From Branchiostoma floridae (Eukaryota > Chordata > Leptocardii > Amphioxiformes > Branchiostomatidae): DNA of 35,561 nucleotides. Position numbers and translations under genes: made by a program. The notes under the pieces were generated by a model that worked only from the letters and a program-made list of their open reading frames with translations, did not search any database and was not told where the DNA came from. This document shows, piece by piece, positions 33,401 through 35,376 of this stretch; the stretch's first letter is position 1, and every line of letters begins with the position of its first letter. The stretch covers positions 17,641,483 to 17,677,043 of the forward strand of contig NC_049984.1 of NCBI RefSeq assembly GCF_000003815.2, written 5' to 3'.

Positions 33401-34641
33401 CAACAGGCAGATTTCTGTCCCAGGACGGAAGGACGGGTCCTGGAGAAGGCCTTGGGACTGACTGCTATAGACAGGATTCTGTGGCACAAGGGGTAACGCT
33501 AGTTCACCTATATCCGTTGCTTTCAAAATCAGGGTATTTAGGGCTATCATGCCGACGAAATGTGAGTTCAAACTGCTATACTTTGAAAATATTACAATTT
33601 GAAACAACTATCCGTCGACTTGATATTCCTGAATGCGCTGTTTTGAAAACAACAGATATAGGTTACCCCACGGATAAAGGTGAACTAGCGTTAGAACCCA
33701 ATGACAAAGGATAATCAATCAATTAATCAATCAATCTTTATTGCACAACAATTGTACTGGTACAACGCATGGCAATTTCGAGTGTAAATACATGTACAGA
33801 ACATCAAGACTAATATCTATGCAGTTACACAATATACACAACAATGATTAAGGGTTCCATGTAACAGATGACTAATCACTATGCCACTTTAGCTGAGTGG
33901 TTCAGATAACGATCATGGCAATGACAATGGATAACTATAATGTTAAAGACTCCTGATTAATGAACATTACATGACCACATTCCTTGACCCATGGCTGAGT
34001 GTAAAGAGACTGCAATGTGTACAAAAACAAAGTAACCTTGAAAGTAAAAGCAGGAGCATGAAGGACTAATTATGAAATAAGATCATTGCATATTCCAAAG
34101 ATATTTCAGGGGGTCTTATTTTCATTTTTTTTGTGATGCCTTTCTGTTCCAAAATCATGGTTTTGTGCTAGAGTATTGAACTGTATAATAGTATCTTCAC
34201 CCCTACCGGTCTGGAACAGAAATTGAATTCCTGCAAAAACTCATGACTATACTGTAACAACACACCTCGTCATGAGATATGTAGAACTTGTAGGTGAGGT
34301 GGGGGCTGCCGTCAGTAGAGAAGTTCGCTCCCTGTAAGGCAGTCCCAAACTCCAGCTCTGCCACCATGCTGAAGGGTGCGAACTGTCCCAGGTCCACTAC
34401 ATCCTCACTCCAGAACCTGAACCCCTCATTCACCTTGAGATGGAGATCAATTTTATCTGGAAAAGAGAGGAGTGACAATAATGATAAGGTTCATCATTAG
34501 GTTCAAAACCTACAGTCCCATGGCCACACCTGGGGCAATTAGTGTCGTATTGAGGTCACCTGTGTGTGGCGCCGAATGGCAGCTTGCTCCAGACACTTGC
34601 AGTTTAGCTCCGCCTATTGTAAGCTCCTCGCAATTCAGCCC
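266..34641 (-). CDS. Multi-exon gene for a giant extracellular protein of tandem CARDB-like repeats with one inserted WSC domain (3'-partial)
   Basis: Forty-one exons can be chained on the minus strand. Numbered 5' to 3', they run from exon 1 (34560-34641) to exon 41 (266-466). All introns are GT-AG, and each donor phase agrees with the next acceptor phase, so about 6,025 nt stay open with no stop. The product has a short N-terminal segment, twelve full repeats of about 142-161 residues and the start of a thirteenth. A WSC domain sits inside repeat 12. The repeats carry an F-Y-L-S-x-D strand and an E-x-D-E-x-N-N-like segment, typical of CARDB/Ig-like modules of secreted proteins, and paired cysteines that suggest oxidised extracellular folding. 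No transmembrane segment or catalytic motif is visible. By inference this is a secreted or surface adhesion/matrix protein. The C-terminus and last exons lie outside the window. I do not recognise a named gene. Confidence 0.88.
542..750. repeat. 26-bp minisatellite, left block
   Basis: About eight imperfect copies of a 26-bp unit (CAGCACCAGGGACAGGGAAA plus CACAGT or CACTGT). The array lies in the intron between repeats 12 and 13 and is interrupted at 750/751 by the LINE insertion. The same unit resumes at 2360. Confidence 0.95.
751..2359 (+). mobile_element. 5'-truncated non-LTR retrotransposon (LINE) with poly(A) tail and 16-bp target duplication
   Basis: The element begins inside the reverse-transcriptase C-terminal region (KILNPWKEKGLSLMGKV, then IFKFLW), a thumb-like pattern of LINE polymerases. 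The frame shifts near 946-952, and TGA at 1016-1018 interrupts YDQGGLKLQNL. The main open stretch then runs to a stop at 2162-2164. It includes a CxxC-H-C knuckle (ICEYCNEDEETVFHLFFHC, about 1799-1852) typical of RT-associated zinc motifs. A 3'UTR and an A-run (2344-2360) follow. AAACACTGTCAGCACC occurs at 735-750 and again at 2360-2375. The copy is dead. It is possibly Tx1/L1-like, but the clade was not determined. Confidence 0.9.
2360..2597. repeat. 26-bp minisatellite, right block
   Basis: About nine more copies of the same 26-bp unit follow the LINE poly(A). One copy (around 2540-2565) is diverged (GAACATATTCACACC). The array ends about 55 bp before the exon at 2652. Confidence 0.95.
2652..5946 (-). 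CDS. CARDB-like repeat 12, split by the WSC domain (exons 5842-5946, 5025-5186, then 2652-2825)
   Basis: Without the WSC exons the repeat is 441 nt (147 residues), a normal length, and all its exons are phase 1-1. The front half reads AVDLMIADFGVQPSD, LNIGVDII, FNYQVFVSRRGHK and ends DRTINL. The back half resumes IQLPMEELMGFCGMSNT, ISVVVDPNNNILETNKHNN and closes DTSCT. The back half aligns with the last exon of repeat 10 (LELPGGMSTQYCG), showing that it is the missing C-terminal third. The FYLS strand is altered to VFVS without the following DD turn. Confidence 0.86.
3089..4180 (-). CDS. WSC domain inserted in repeat 12 (exons 4052-4180 and 3089-3238)
   Basis: The two exons (129 and 150 nt, 93 residues) encode a complete WSC domain. 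Exon 38 reads SYIGCFKDMKPGRALN and VGECIQACAAHSTSYAG. Exon 39 reads LQNGVECFCGEE, ECDDPCGGNNNQICGG and ends YRLSVYTTTQ. All eight cysteines of the family are present, as are the typical opening Y-x-G-C-F and closing C-G-G-x-x-R-L-S-x-Y. WSC domains are proposed carbohydrate-binding modules of secreted and surface proteins such as yeast Wsc sensors and polycystin-1. Both exons are symmetric phase 1-1, the form expected for exon shuffling. Confidence 0.93.
4222..4690 (+). mobile_element. 3' fragment of a second non-LTR retrotransposon
   Basis: The open stretch 4222-4554 contains CNRFHCIRLLCNKV, then GIHCYCPSNAVEDESQFI and SNCSFYDDIRNQLF. This is the C-x-C...F-x-x-x-C-x-x-Y-D-D-I-R pattern found at the C-terminal end of many LINE ORFs. 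A short 3' tail ends in GCAATAAACATATATATTA. The fragment is unlike the LINE at 751-2359, so it is from another family. It sits in the intron between repeat 12 and the WSC domain. The limits are approximate. Confidence 0.75.
6113..6156. repeat. Inverted repeat around AGTACAACACAAGG
   Basis: AGTACAACACAAGG is followed about 12 bp later by its near complement ending CTTGTGTTGTACT. Another loose pair (AAATACAACAC near 6773 and GTGTTGTATTTTGC near 6911) occurs in the next intron. These may be remnants of one fold-back family. Confidence 0.6.
6462..7804 (-). CDS. CARDB-like repeat 11, interrupted by an assembly gap (exons 7566-7804, 7188-7344, 6462-6605)
   Basis: Phases are 1-0, 0-1 and 1-1. The first exon opens IYSVEEARLEVQDMYY, enters the 100-N gap at 7686, and emerges in frame as CHEAVYW before a GTATGT donor. 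The second has MLNMDVAFDLTPEQF where FYLS normally sits, so this strand is diverged. The third has ISELACLRRLDRLFLVVLS, YNNWVS and closes SSSCTAP. Without the Ns the repeat is already 440 nt, so few real bases are likely missing. The product across the gap is unknown. Confidence 0.8.
7587..7686. other. Assembly gap of exactly 100 N inside a coding exon
   Basis: One hundred Ns fall within the first exon of repeat 11. The round size suggests a placeholder of unknown length. The flanking coding frames agree if the true length is 1 modulo 3. Confidence 0.98.
7979..8025. repeat. Short hairpin-forming inverted repeat
   Basis: Arms of 21 bp (7979-7999 and 8005-8025, 19 of 21 matching), both containing ATTTTGCAGTAA in inverted form, are separated by 5 bp. 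It is probably a remnant of a miniature transposon. It lies in the intron between repeats 10 and 11. Confidence 0.8.
8238..9684 (-). CDS. CARDB-like repeat 10 (exons 9587-9684, 9030-9218, 8238-8376)
   Basis: The exons total 426 nt (142 residues) with phases 1-0, 0-0 and 0-1. It reads TVDISPVEGSFEVN, STFSLTAA, then VTLTGNAQLTTDPIF and FNISFYLSHDALWSADDL. The last exon has STQYCGLSYLIAILDSHNK, VEERDENNNAIST and closes TVSCPD. This repeat has all family features (FYLS-x-D, DD turn, C-G, E-x-D-E-N-N, terminal C) and is the best single query for a profile search. Confidence 0.9.
8377..9029. other. Intron between exons of repeat 10, nothing recognised
   Basis: Low-complexity AT-rich sequence. Short open stretches on either strand lack splice-compatible coding signal. 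Confidence 0.6.
9987..12080 (-). CDS. CARDB-like repeat 9 (exons 11920-12080, 10682-10851, 9987-10090)
   Basis: The exons total 435 nt (145 residues) with phases 1-0, 0-2 and 2-1. The repeat opens VLGLSDFSFHVEG and has VVFDVTVRNTGLVD, then NFHLV joined to LYSSADQFLDQMDL. The second exon ends PSGDMCQQR. The third gives YLLVSWHRGPG, GLRDNDFS and the closing AIFDCQT. The strand FHLV-LYSS and the intron at that point match repeat 2. The large second intron is packed with SINE and MITE sequence. Confidence 0.87.
10894..11160 (+). mobile_element. 5S rRNA-derived SINE-like element
   Basis: Positions about 10894-11017 align by eye along a whole 5S rRNA. They include GGCACGTTGGATACACTCGA, then GGAAGTTAAGCAACGC, then TTCTTGGATGGGAA and GCTGTAGCC near the 3' end. 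Substitutions throughout exclude a functional 5S gene. A non-5S tail follows (GAGGTGCATCAACCACGTTA, then CACTACTCATTGGGTACC), as expected for a 5S-headed SINE. The tail end is approximate. It lies in the second intron of repeat 9. Confidence 0.75.
11202..11420 (+). mobile_element. tRNA-derived SINE-like element
   Basis: Position 11202 onward looks like a tRNA head. GAGTGATTGGTTAGGGAAC is an A-box-like region, and GGTTCGGAGTTCAAATCCCG around 11244-11263 contains a good B box. The tail includes GGACGTTAAGGTCCACTCC. No acceptor-stem pairing supports a real tRNA. The 3' limit is a guess. Confidence 0.65.
11693..11904. mobile_element. Fold-back MITE, copy A
   Basis: This is a 212-bp, nearly palindromic element. 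It starts TAACACTAGTTCACCTTT and ends AAAGGTGAACTAGCATTA. Internal mirror blocks are GGTATCAAGTCGGCGGACGA and CCGTCCGTTGACTTAATATC. The terminal TA at both ends may be the target duplication. Three relatives occur in this gene. Confidence 0.9.
12313..12834. mobile_element. 522-bp DNA transposon derivative with perfect 33-bp terminal inverted repeats
   Basis: 12313-12345 (AGGCCACAGCAAGTAAATTT...GATGACATC) and 12802-12834 are perfect reverse complements over 33 bp. The interior has no ORF of note, and the subterminal regions are A- or T-rich. TIR identity implies fairly recent mobility by a transposase supplied elsewhere. It lies in the intron between repeats 8 and 9. Confidence 0.88.
12905..13085. 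mobile_element. Fold-back MITE, degenerate copy B
   Basis: Shares GGATATCAAGTTGATGGACA, then TTGAAACCACCACCTGTTGA, and AGATATAGGTTACCCTACGA then AATAAAGGTGAACC with copies A, C and D. The left terminus is eroded. The copy is older than the others. Confidence 0.8.
13187..14660 (-). CDS. CARDB-like repeat 8 (exons 14423-14660, 13828-13943, 13187-13279)
   Basis: The exons total 447 nt (149 residues) with phases 1-2, 2-1 and 1-1. The large 238-bp first exon is uninterrupted from HVDLQISLFEASVDV through FEYALDVRILVSS to YGITFYLSTDPDIDPEDDL. That makes it the clearest single view of the conserved front half of the repeat. The second exon has GVGRYCGPSYLG. The third closes ALQIQLQCSH. The D-x-x-N-N position reads FLPDNSA. 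Confidence 0.88.
14150..14229. repeat. 40-bp tandem duplication
   Basis: Two adjacent 40-bp copies start GAATCAGTGAATGTGTGG and end CTACTGATATG, with about one difference. They lie in the first intron of repeat 8. Confidence 0.95.
14981..15001. repeat. (GT)n microsatellite
   Basis: About ten GT units in the intron between repeats 7 and 8. Confidence 0.95.
15086..15296. mobile_element. MITE with TACTGTAAATGCA termini and GC-rich CCGCGAAC interior
   Basis: TACTGTAAATGCA at 15086-15098 is the reverse complement of TGCATTTACAGTA at 15284-15296. The interior repeats CCGCGAAC / GTTCGCGG at least five times in both orientations. This makes a CpG-rich island in AT-rich intron sequence. No coding capacity. 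Confidence 0.9.
15339..16973 (-). CDS. CARDB-like repeat 7 (exons 16839-16973, 15984-16130, 15339-15482)
   Basis: The exons total 426 nt (142 residues), all phase 1-1. The first exon has HEVKFDLSNTKVWPG and YQLGMDFLLMNLG. The second begins YSIRVFLSADSVFDESEDM, the central strand and acidic turn. The third has TREACLEMSNMHVFLQVV and closes VPTECAE. The terminal E-x-N-N motif is lost (DESYLPTYTSS), but the cysteine pair is kept. The donor of the second exon is GTTAGA. Confidence 0.85.
16428..16670. mobile_element. Fold-back element with TACTGTAAAT ends
   Basis: TACTGTAAAT (16428-16437) pairs with ATTTACAGTA (16613-16622). Beyond it, CTGTGAAAATAAAAGAATTT (about 16597-16616) is mirrored by TTTATTTTCACAGGGAC and TTTTGCAGTAAAAG to about 16666. 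It looks like a nested or rearranged MITE. Limits are approximate. Confidence 0.65.
17472..19269 (-). CDS. CARDB-like repeat 6, four exons (19184-19269, 18685-18802, 17925-18093, 17472-17563)
   Basis: The exons total 465 nt (155 residues) with phases 1-0, 0-1, 1-2 and 2-1. It is the only repeat other than R12 split into more than three exons. It reads MDVAVDKFSVTEFSS, LGEDVSLSLK, then VSIILVGTNSRL and YDIRFYLSEDEHITEE. The third exon ends MNPDLCGKIV. The fourth begins YIGVEVVALTF, has AYLRNNKAVQR and closes VTVLCT. The first intron (phase 0 after SLK) is at the same place as the first intron of repeat 10. The donor of 19184-19269 is GTTAGC. Confidence 0.86.
18181..18430 (+). mobile_element. 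tRNA-derived SINE with conserved CCTTGGGAAAGGCAC motif
   Basis: A tRNA-like head has an A-box region GTGTGGCGCAACGGCTAGAG (18185-18204) and a B-box-like GGTTCCGAGTTCGATAATC. It is followed by CCTTGTGCCCTTGGGAAAGG, a central motif seen in tRNA-derived SINEs of several invertebrates. The element ends near CCAATAAAACCTAAATTTG. The B box is slightly off consensus. It lies in the second intron of repeat 6. Confidence 0.75.
18838..18871. repeat. (TTTG)n microsatellite
   Basis: Eight TTTG units directly 5' (on the gene's strand) of the exon ending at 18802. Confidence 0.95.
19723..21030 (-). CDS. CARDB-like repeat 5 (exons 20845-21030, 20324-20416, 19723-19926)
   Basis: The exons total 483 nt (161 residues), all phase 1-1. 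This is the longest repeat without an assembly gap. The first exon opens FIDLLPSLQLMSQ, with FRLDVTVVLNNMDG and the strand FEFQLYVS. The second starts NKEITPDDTLIPYVL. The third has RRYCHNTDPAFFAAIVD, then VKERDETNNVQVVVV and the closing NCP. The ERDETNN motif is a close CARDB signature. The first cysteine is followed by H rather than G, and a 10-residue loop (RSEGSYDGKI) accounts for the extra length. Confidence 0.88.
21354..22446 (+). mobile_element. piggyBac-type non-autonomous element (TTAA target, CCCTCTCAGCACG termini)
   Basis: CCCTCTCAGCACG (21354-21366) is the exact inverse of CGTGCTGAGAGGG (22434-22446), and TTAA flanks both ends (21350-21353, 22447-22450). CCC-starting termini and TTAA duplication define piggyBac-like transposons. 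At 1,093 bp it is too short for a full transposase. It holds a two-exon mini-gene instead. The left subterminal region has GAAGCCACGTACGGGGCTTC-type imperfect palindromes. Confidence 0.9.
21580..22072 (+). CDS. Two-exon mini-ORF for an acidic 44-residue peptide inside the piggyBac-like element
   Basis: ATG at 21580 opens MSASGASSADNEDLVEA. The exon ends after ESDEQQ plus one base at 21661, before GTAAAC. A strong acceptor (TTTTGGTTTTCTCCCCAG) precedes 22020, where the frame resumes SSSDNIDEDDEQCEDV and stops at 22070-22072. AATAAA follows at 22137-22142. An acidic, Ser/Asp/Glu-rich N-terminus is common in piggyBac transposases. The simplest reading is that the first exon(s) survive and the catalytic core is deleted. 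Expression is unproven. Confidence 0.55.
22724..25874 (-). CDS. CARDB-like repeat 4 (exons 25702-25874, 25219-25321, 22724-22915)
   Basis: The exons total 468 nt (156 residues) with phases 1-0, 0-1 and 1-1. The repeat opens MLGLRDFTFTPLQSP and has two extra cysteines (TLDCVVESFCSR). The central strand is NNVKFILK joined to FSEDKEGTRT. The acceptor at 25322-25323 was chosen because the nearby alternative (exon end 25341) would break the frame. The last exon carries GADACNKYQYATLEV and closes VPLTVSCDD. The donor of the last exon is GTAAGC after GCA A. A GC donor (GCAAGT) two codons earlier would put the next exon out of phase. Confidence 0.85.
22916..23751. other. Intron sequence, nothing recognised
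   Basis: First part of the long intron between exons 12 and 13. No coding or repeat signal was seen by eye. Confidence 0.55.
23752..24104. mobile_element. Repeat element with GCTCGAAAT ends and multiple GGGTGCAC motifs
   Basis: CAGGGCTCGAAATT at 23752 is answered by ATTTCGAGC at 24096-24104. CATAAA flanks the left side and recurs at the right end. Between them, GGGTGCAC or its complement recurs about ten times near both ends. This suggests a non-autonomous element with subterminal transposase-binding repeats. No coding capacity. Confidence 0.7.
24105..25218. other. Intron sequence, nothing recognised
   Basis: AT-rich remainder of the same intron. No ORF, TIR pair or tandem array was noticed. 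Confidence 0.55.
25875..27341. other. Long intron between repeats 3 and 4
   Basis: Apart from the weak inverted repeat at 26030-26152, about 1.4 kb of AT-rich sequence shows no exon or clear mobile element. Confidence 0.55.
26030..26152. repeat. Imperfect inverted repeat around AGGTGGCACTGCAGT
   Basis: CTAGGTGGCACTGCAGTTAG (about 26032-26051) is imperfectly mirrored by CACTACAGCGCCACCTGG (about 26129-26147). A small MITE is possible, but the ends are not clear. Confidence 0.45.
27342..29606 (-). CDS. CARDB-like repeat 3 (exons 29478-29606, 28539-28675, 27342-27522)
   Basis: The three exons total 447 nt (149 residues) with phases 1-1, 1-0 and 0-1. The repeat opens IVDISVSEWKVPG and reads VAFDLVIDVALEG, then LKMKLFLSRDGQLDDNDLL. 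The last exon has PFCGRSYFIVQLDTDN followed by VYDETDEGNNVAVAEY and the closing cysteine FKCSG. The DETDEGNN segment is among the best matches to the CARDB terminal motif. The first-to-second and second-to-third introns hold the CAGGGCTGTC element and the 60-bp minisatellite. Confidence 0.88.
27596..27860. mobile_element. Probable repeat element with CTTGCCCGG / CCGGGCAAG inverted motifs
   Basis: ACCGGGCAAGCAC (about 27617) and CACTTGCCCGGGAC (about 27842) are inverted copies. CTTGCCC recurs near the right side and grades into the 60-bp minisatellite. It is possibly a non-autonomous element whose end was amplified. Confidence 0.5.
27861..28200. repeat. 60-bp minisatellite, 5.7 copies
   Basis: AGGGCTAGTGGACTTGTCCA recurs at 27861, 27921, 27981, 28041, 28101 and 28161, an exact 60-bp period. 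Units differ by a few bases (CCTGGTCT versus CCTGCTAT). The array lies in the intron between the second and third exons of repeat 3. Confidence 0.97.
28726..28941. mobile_element. 216-bp MITE with CAGGGCTGTCT ends
   Basis: CAGGGCTGTCT (28726-28736) and AGACAGCCCTG (28931-28941) are perfect inverted termini. A CAGGG start is common in hAT-type elements, but I could not find an 8-bp target duplication. No ORF. Confidence 0.8.
30091..31954 (-). CDS. CARDB-like repeat 2 (exons 31800-31954, 30603-30811, 30091-30161)
   Basis: The three exons total 435 nt (145 residues) with phases 1-0, 0-2 and 2-1. The repeat opens VLKISDLVISMPQPT and has a textbook central strand, NFHFK joined to FYLSSDGKLSDDDIE. 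The cysteine pair is ADNCGLRSKLLVLV and SLTVECSH. The Asn-rich turn is reduced to QFPANDM. The intron between its first two exons holds fold-back MITE copy C. The FYLSSDGKLSDDD stretch is the clearest match to the CARDB consensus in the gene. Confidence 0.86.
31068..31276. mobile_element. Fold-back MITE, copy C
   Basis: TAACGCTAGTTCACCTTTAT and, at the other end, AATAAAGGTGAACTAGCGTTA form long terminal inverted repeats. The internal pair is GATATCAAGTTGACGGACGA and CCGTCCGTCGACTTGCTATC. It lies in the first intron of repeat 2. Confidence 0.92.
32347..34456 (-). CDS. CARDB-like repeat 1 (exons 34266-34456, 33062-33179, 32347-32487)
   Basis: The three exons total 450 nt (150 residues) with phases 1-0, 0-1 and 1-1. 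The repeat starts (D)KIDLHLKVNEG and contains the central strand YKFYISHDE. It then continues VIDPLVDKEVPYN, then GFVEYCGDVYIGVHL, and ends GVNKVFLRCPQ. The cysteine pair is EYCG and LRCP. The acidic/Asn segment is SDGDNNYG, a weaker version of the family E-x-D-E-x-N-N. Donors are GTGTGT, GTTAGA and GTTGGT. The intron 33180-34265 carries a fold-back MITE and a LINE tail. Confidence 0.85.
32488..33061. other. Intron with scattered GGACTTA / AAGTCC motifs
   Basis: GGACTTA or AGTCC recurs about eight times between 32610 and 32825, in both orientations. The spacing is irregular and no TIR was found, so the origin is unclear. Also a 17-bp duplication (GTTATAGATTCATT) near 32553-32582. Confidence 0.45.
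33494..33693. mobile_element. Fold-back MITE, copy D
   Basis: Ends TAACGCTAGTTCACC and GGTGAACTAGCGTTA. About 14 bp are missing from the left arm (CACCT runs straight into ATATCCGTTG) while the right arm is complete (ATATAGGTTACCCCACGGAT). It lies in the first intron of repeat 1. Confidence 0.9.
33711..33800 (-). mobile_element. 3' tail of a LINE on the minus strand with (ATTG)n-type terminus
   Basis: Read on the minus strand, GTACCAGTACAATTGTTGTG is followed by an AATAAA signal (33737-33742) and a GATTGATTGATT-type tandem tail. This is the standard end of CR1/L2-like non-LTR elements. The 5' extent is not visible. Confidence 0.7.
34560..34641 (-). CDS. Exon 1 visible: N-terminal segment before the first repeat
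   Basis: This 82-bp exon begins GLNCEELTIGGAKLQ and ends APHT plus a split codon (phase 1) that joins repeat 1. The acceptor after a pyrimidine-rich tract (CTCTTTGCAACCAG) would make it phase 0. The same frame also stays open upstream to about 34697 without an ATG. A signal-peptide-like start in another frame (34658-34705) lies immediately upstream, so this may really be the first coding exon with a one-base frame problem (see findings). It contains two cysteines but does not look like a full repeat. The donor and reading frame are better supported than the upstream boundary. Confidence 0.6.
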
Positions 34642-34657
34642 CTGGTTGCAAAGAGAG

Positions 34658-34705
34658 TCAGAGTAGTCGGCCCACCCAACAAAATAACATAAGAATCGTC
34701 ATCAT
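34658..34705 (-). other. Candidate signal-peptide start, frame-shifted relative to exon 1
   Basis: Two ATGs at 34705 and 34702 open MMTILMLFCWV, a hydrophobic stretch that looks like a secretion signal. The frame reaches TGA at 34658-34660. The frame of exon 1 is open over the same bases (WADYSDSLCNQ) but has no ATG. The two frames differ by one base at a GGG run (about 34670-34673). It may be the true start with a sequence error, or coincidence. Confidence 0.4.
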
Positions 34706-35134
34706 TGGTTCGGAAGCAGTAAGGCCACACCAATTAAATAATTTTGTTGATTCTCAGATTTTAGAAAAATTTTAGAAATATGCTTAACTTGAACACGATG
34801 ATGAAGACAAAACAGATGACCAGGTTTATGTCTTGGTTCACTTAGTTTTATTAAGTGAATACAGTTACAATCAAGTTTTTCTCCTTCCCCATTGCTTTTA
34901 TGATGTCCACTTGCAATCATTTTCAATTTAAAAAATCCAAGAAACTACAAGTCTTAGAGTAGGTTCTCGGAAAGAGAGTCTTTGTCAAGGAATGAGCAAA
35001 AATTAGTCAAAGTCTCATTCTCAGTGTTTGTGGCGGAAATCTAATCCTGTTACAGAATAAATTCTACTAAGTTCAAGCACACTCTCTGACAGACAAGTCA
35101 TATAGGACATTATCATATAGCCAGGCGCCGCGGA

Positions 35135-35376
35135 CCAATCAGAAGGCCCCGTTCCACGTTGGTTATGACGCCGTAACACTTCGATTCCGGCCAGGCAGGT
35201 GCAAATTAACACCAGTGGTGTTAATTCATTTTGAATTAACACCAGTGGTGTTAATTCATTTTGAATTAACACCGGTGCTGGTGTTAATTCATTTTGAATT
35301 AACACCGGTGCGGGTGTTAATTCATTTTGACCAATCAAAAGGAACGAAAGAAAGGTATATGCAGGCATTGGCCAAT
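35135..35376. promoter_or_regulatory. Possible upstream region with CCAAT boxes
   Basis: CCAAT occurs at 35135-35139, 35331-35335 and 35372-35376, and ATTGG at 35367-35371, on both sides of a palindromic repeat array. This lies 0.5-0.7 kb upstream of the 5'-most visible exon of the minus-strand gene. No TATA box in a convincing position was found. It is suggestive only. Confidence 0.3.
35204..35329. repeat. Four tandem palindromic repeats (30, 30, 33, 33 bp)
   Basis: Units AATTAACACCAGTGGTGTTA... and AATTAACACCGGTG(C)... each form a near-perfect hairpin with arms AATTAACACC and GGTGTTAATT. ATTTTG-type linkers join them. Units start at 35204, 35234, 35264 and 35297. Confidence 0.95.

Noticed and set aside
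266-34641. Bacterial contamination, suggested by CARDB-type repeats
   Set aside because: The coding sequence is broken by forty GT-AG introns full of animal-type transposons.
34702-34926. 74-codon minus-strand ORF just upstream of exon 1
   Set aside because: No signal-like or domain-like content, and it ends before exon 1 in another frame.
35204-35329. CRISPR-like appearance of short palindromic repeats
   Set aside because: The units are directly adjacent with no unique spacers, and the DNA is eukaryotic.
35021-35368. Minus-strand ORF starting MPAYTFLSFLLIG, which resembles a signal peptide
   Set aside because: Most of it is the translated palindromic array (QNELTP repeats). It has no splice-compatible link to exon 1 and is not conserved in pattern with the gene.
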